Source: Prevotellamassilia sp.
GTDB taxonomy: Bacteria > Bacteroidota > Bacteroidia > Bacteroidales > Bacteroidaceae
Assembly: GCA_018383375.1 (NCBI GenBank)
Contig: JAHAWW010000142.1
Span: 1 to 32,308, forward strand
Direction: 5' to 3'
Length of the DNA stretch: 32,308 nucleotides
Of this stretch, positions 32,020-32,308 are shown one piece after another. Numbering within the stretch: position 1 is the stretch's first letter; each line of letters starts with the position of its first letter. The notes under the pieces are model-generated. The model saw nothing but the letters and a program-made list of their open reading frames with translations. It was not told where the DNA came from and did not search any database. A program made the position numbers and the translations under genes.

Positions 32020-32091
32020 TAGCGCCTACGGGAATCGAACCCGTATACCATGCGTGAGAGGCATGTATCCTAACCATTAGATGAAAGCGCC
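32020..32091 (-). tRNA. tRNA-Glu (anticodon CUC)
   Basis: The cloverleaf is complete. Acceptor GGCGCTT pairs with AGGCGCT, the D arm contains TCTAATGGTTAGGATA as in glutamate tRNAs, the anticodon stem CATGC/GCATG encloses CTCTCAC (anticodon CTC, codon GAG), and the T arm is ACGGG-TTCGATT-CCCGT. The discriminator base is A. CCA is not encoded. It lies eight bases downstream of tRNA-Ser. Confidence 0.93.
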
Positions 32092-32099
32092 ATAATGTG

Positions 32100-32187
32100 C
32101 GGAAGCTGGGGGATTCGAACCCCCGGTACGGTAAACCCGTACGTCAGTTTAGCAAACTGGTGGTTTCAGCCACTCACCCAAACTTCC
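32100..32187 (-). tRNA. tRNA-Ser (anticodon GCU)
   Basis: Acceptor GGAAGTT pairs with AGCTTCC, the anticodon loop is TTGCTAA (GCT, codons AGC/AGU), and a long variable arm (GTACGG-GTTTA-CCGTAC) marks a serine tRNA. The T arm is GGGGG-TTCGAAT-CCCCC. The discriminator is G and CCA is not encoded. It is the promoter-proximal tRNA of the pair. Confidence 0.93.
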
Positions 32188-32222
32188 TTGCAATGTTCAA
32201 GGCCTTTGCCTTATTGCGTGTG

Positions 32223-32253
32223 CAAAGTTAGTATTTTTTTCTAAGACTCCAAA
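32223..32253 (-). promoter_or_regulatory. Promoter of the tRNA-Ser/tRNA-Glu transcript
   Basis: On the minus strand TTTG (32253-32250), a 19-base spacer and TAACTTTG (32230-32223) match the Bacteroidetes consensus exactly. The -7 box lies 35 bases upstream of the tRNA-Ser 5' end. Confidence 0.9.
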
Positions 32254-32308
32254 TATTTGCCGCGATTTTTCTTTTTCTGCCCGGCTTATTTTGGTGAATT
32301 GCAGAGTC

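Overview
The window looks like a Bacteroidales chromosome, probably Prevotella-related, with roughly mid-50s percent GC by eye. Supporting signs are promoters of the TTTG-N19-TAnnTTTG type with no obvious Shine-Dalgarno sites, lineage-restricted families (DUF4831, DUF4835/PorD-like, DUF6359, BT_0820-type HAD protein), tRNAs without an encoded CCA end, and the gene order dnaN - exonuclease - coaBC - DUF4835 - recN. Nearly everything is vertically inherited housekeeping DNA. I see no prophage, transposase, CRISPR array or rRNA.

Layout. 1-3.7 kb (+): the 3' end of an alpha/beta hydrolase, rfbA (dTDP-glucose synthesis), a large secreted protein of unknown function and a small HAD-type hydrolase. 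3.8-6.5 kb (+): bifunctional NAD(P)H-hydrate repair enzyme, then a DUF4831 secreted protein. 6.5-7.3 kb: a gene-poor convergent gap with repeats, two hairpin terminators, tandem palindromes and a possible gene remnant. 7.3-9.3 kb (-): htpG. 9.5-14.6 kb (+): a YbiT-like ABC-F protein, grpE-dnaJ behind a near-perfect sigma-54 type promoter, and folC. 15.1-17.6 kb (-): an LPG-synthase/YbhN-type membrane protein followed by pepD. 17.8-20.2 kb (+): rsmA and a CstA-family transporter. 20.4-28.3 kb (+): dnaA, a 596-base gap, dnaN, a DEDDh exonuclease, coaBC, a DUF4835 protein and recN. 28.3-31.7 kb (+): a degenerate trypsin-like/TPR protein with an apparent late nonsense codon, a HisC-like protein that has lost its catalytic residues, and a DUF6359 lipoprotein. 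32.0-32.2 kb (-): tRNA-Ser(GCU) and tRNA-Glu(CUC) with a clear promoter and terminator.

Themes. Proteostasis genes (htpG, grpE, dnaJ, an ABC-F factor) lie together; replication and repair genes (dnaA, dnaN, exonuclease, recN) form a second block with coenzyme A synthesis inside it. The most unusual signal is in the gaps: a composite element of about 160 bases present three times (behind htpG, folC and dnaA, always in the orientation of the preceding gene) with conserved internal spacing. It holds a TTTTGTC box, a -7-like box, a hairpin terminator and a GGCCTTAT...CTGTCCTTAT tail. A second repeat family (AATCACCC plus a GTGACTGAA hairpin) occurs twice, and a hairpin with a conserved loop occurs twice. 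All calls are from reading the sequence; no database search was run.
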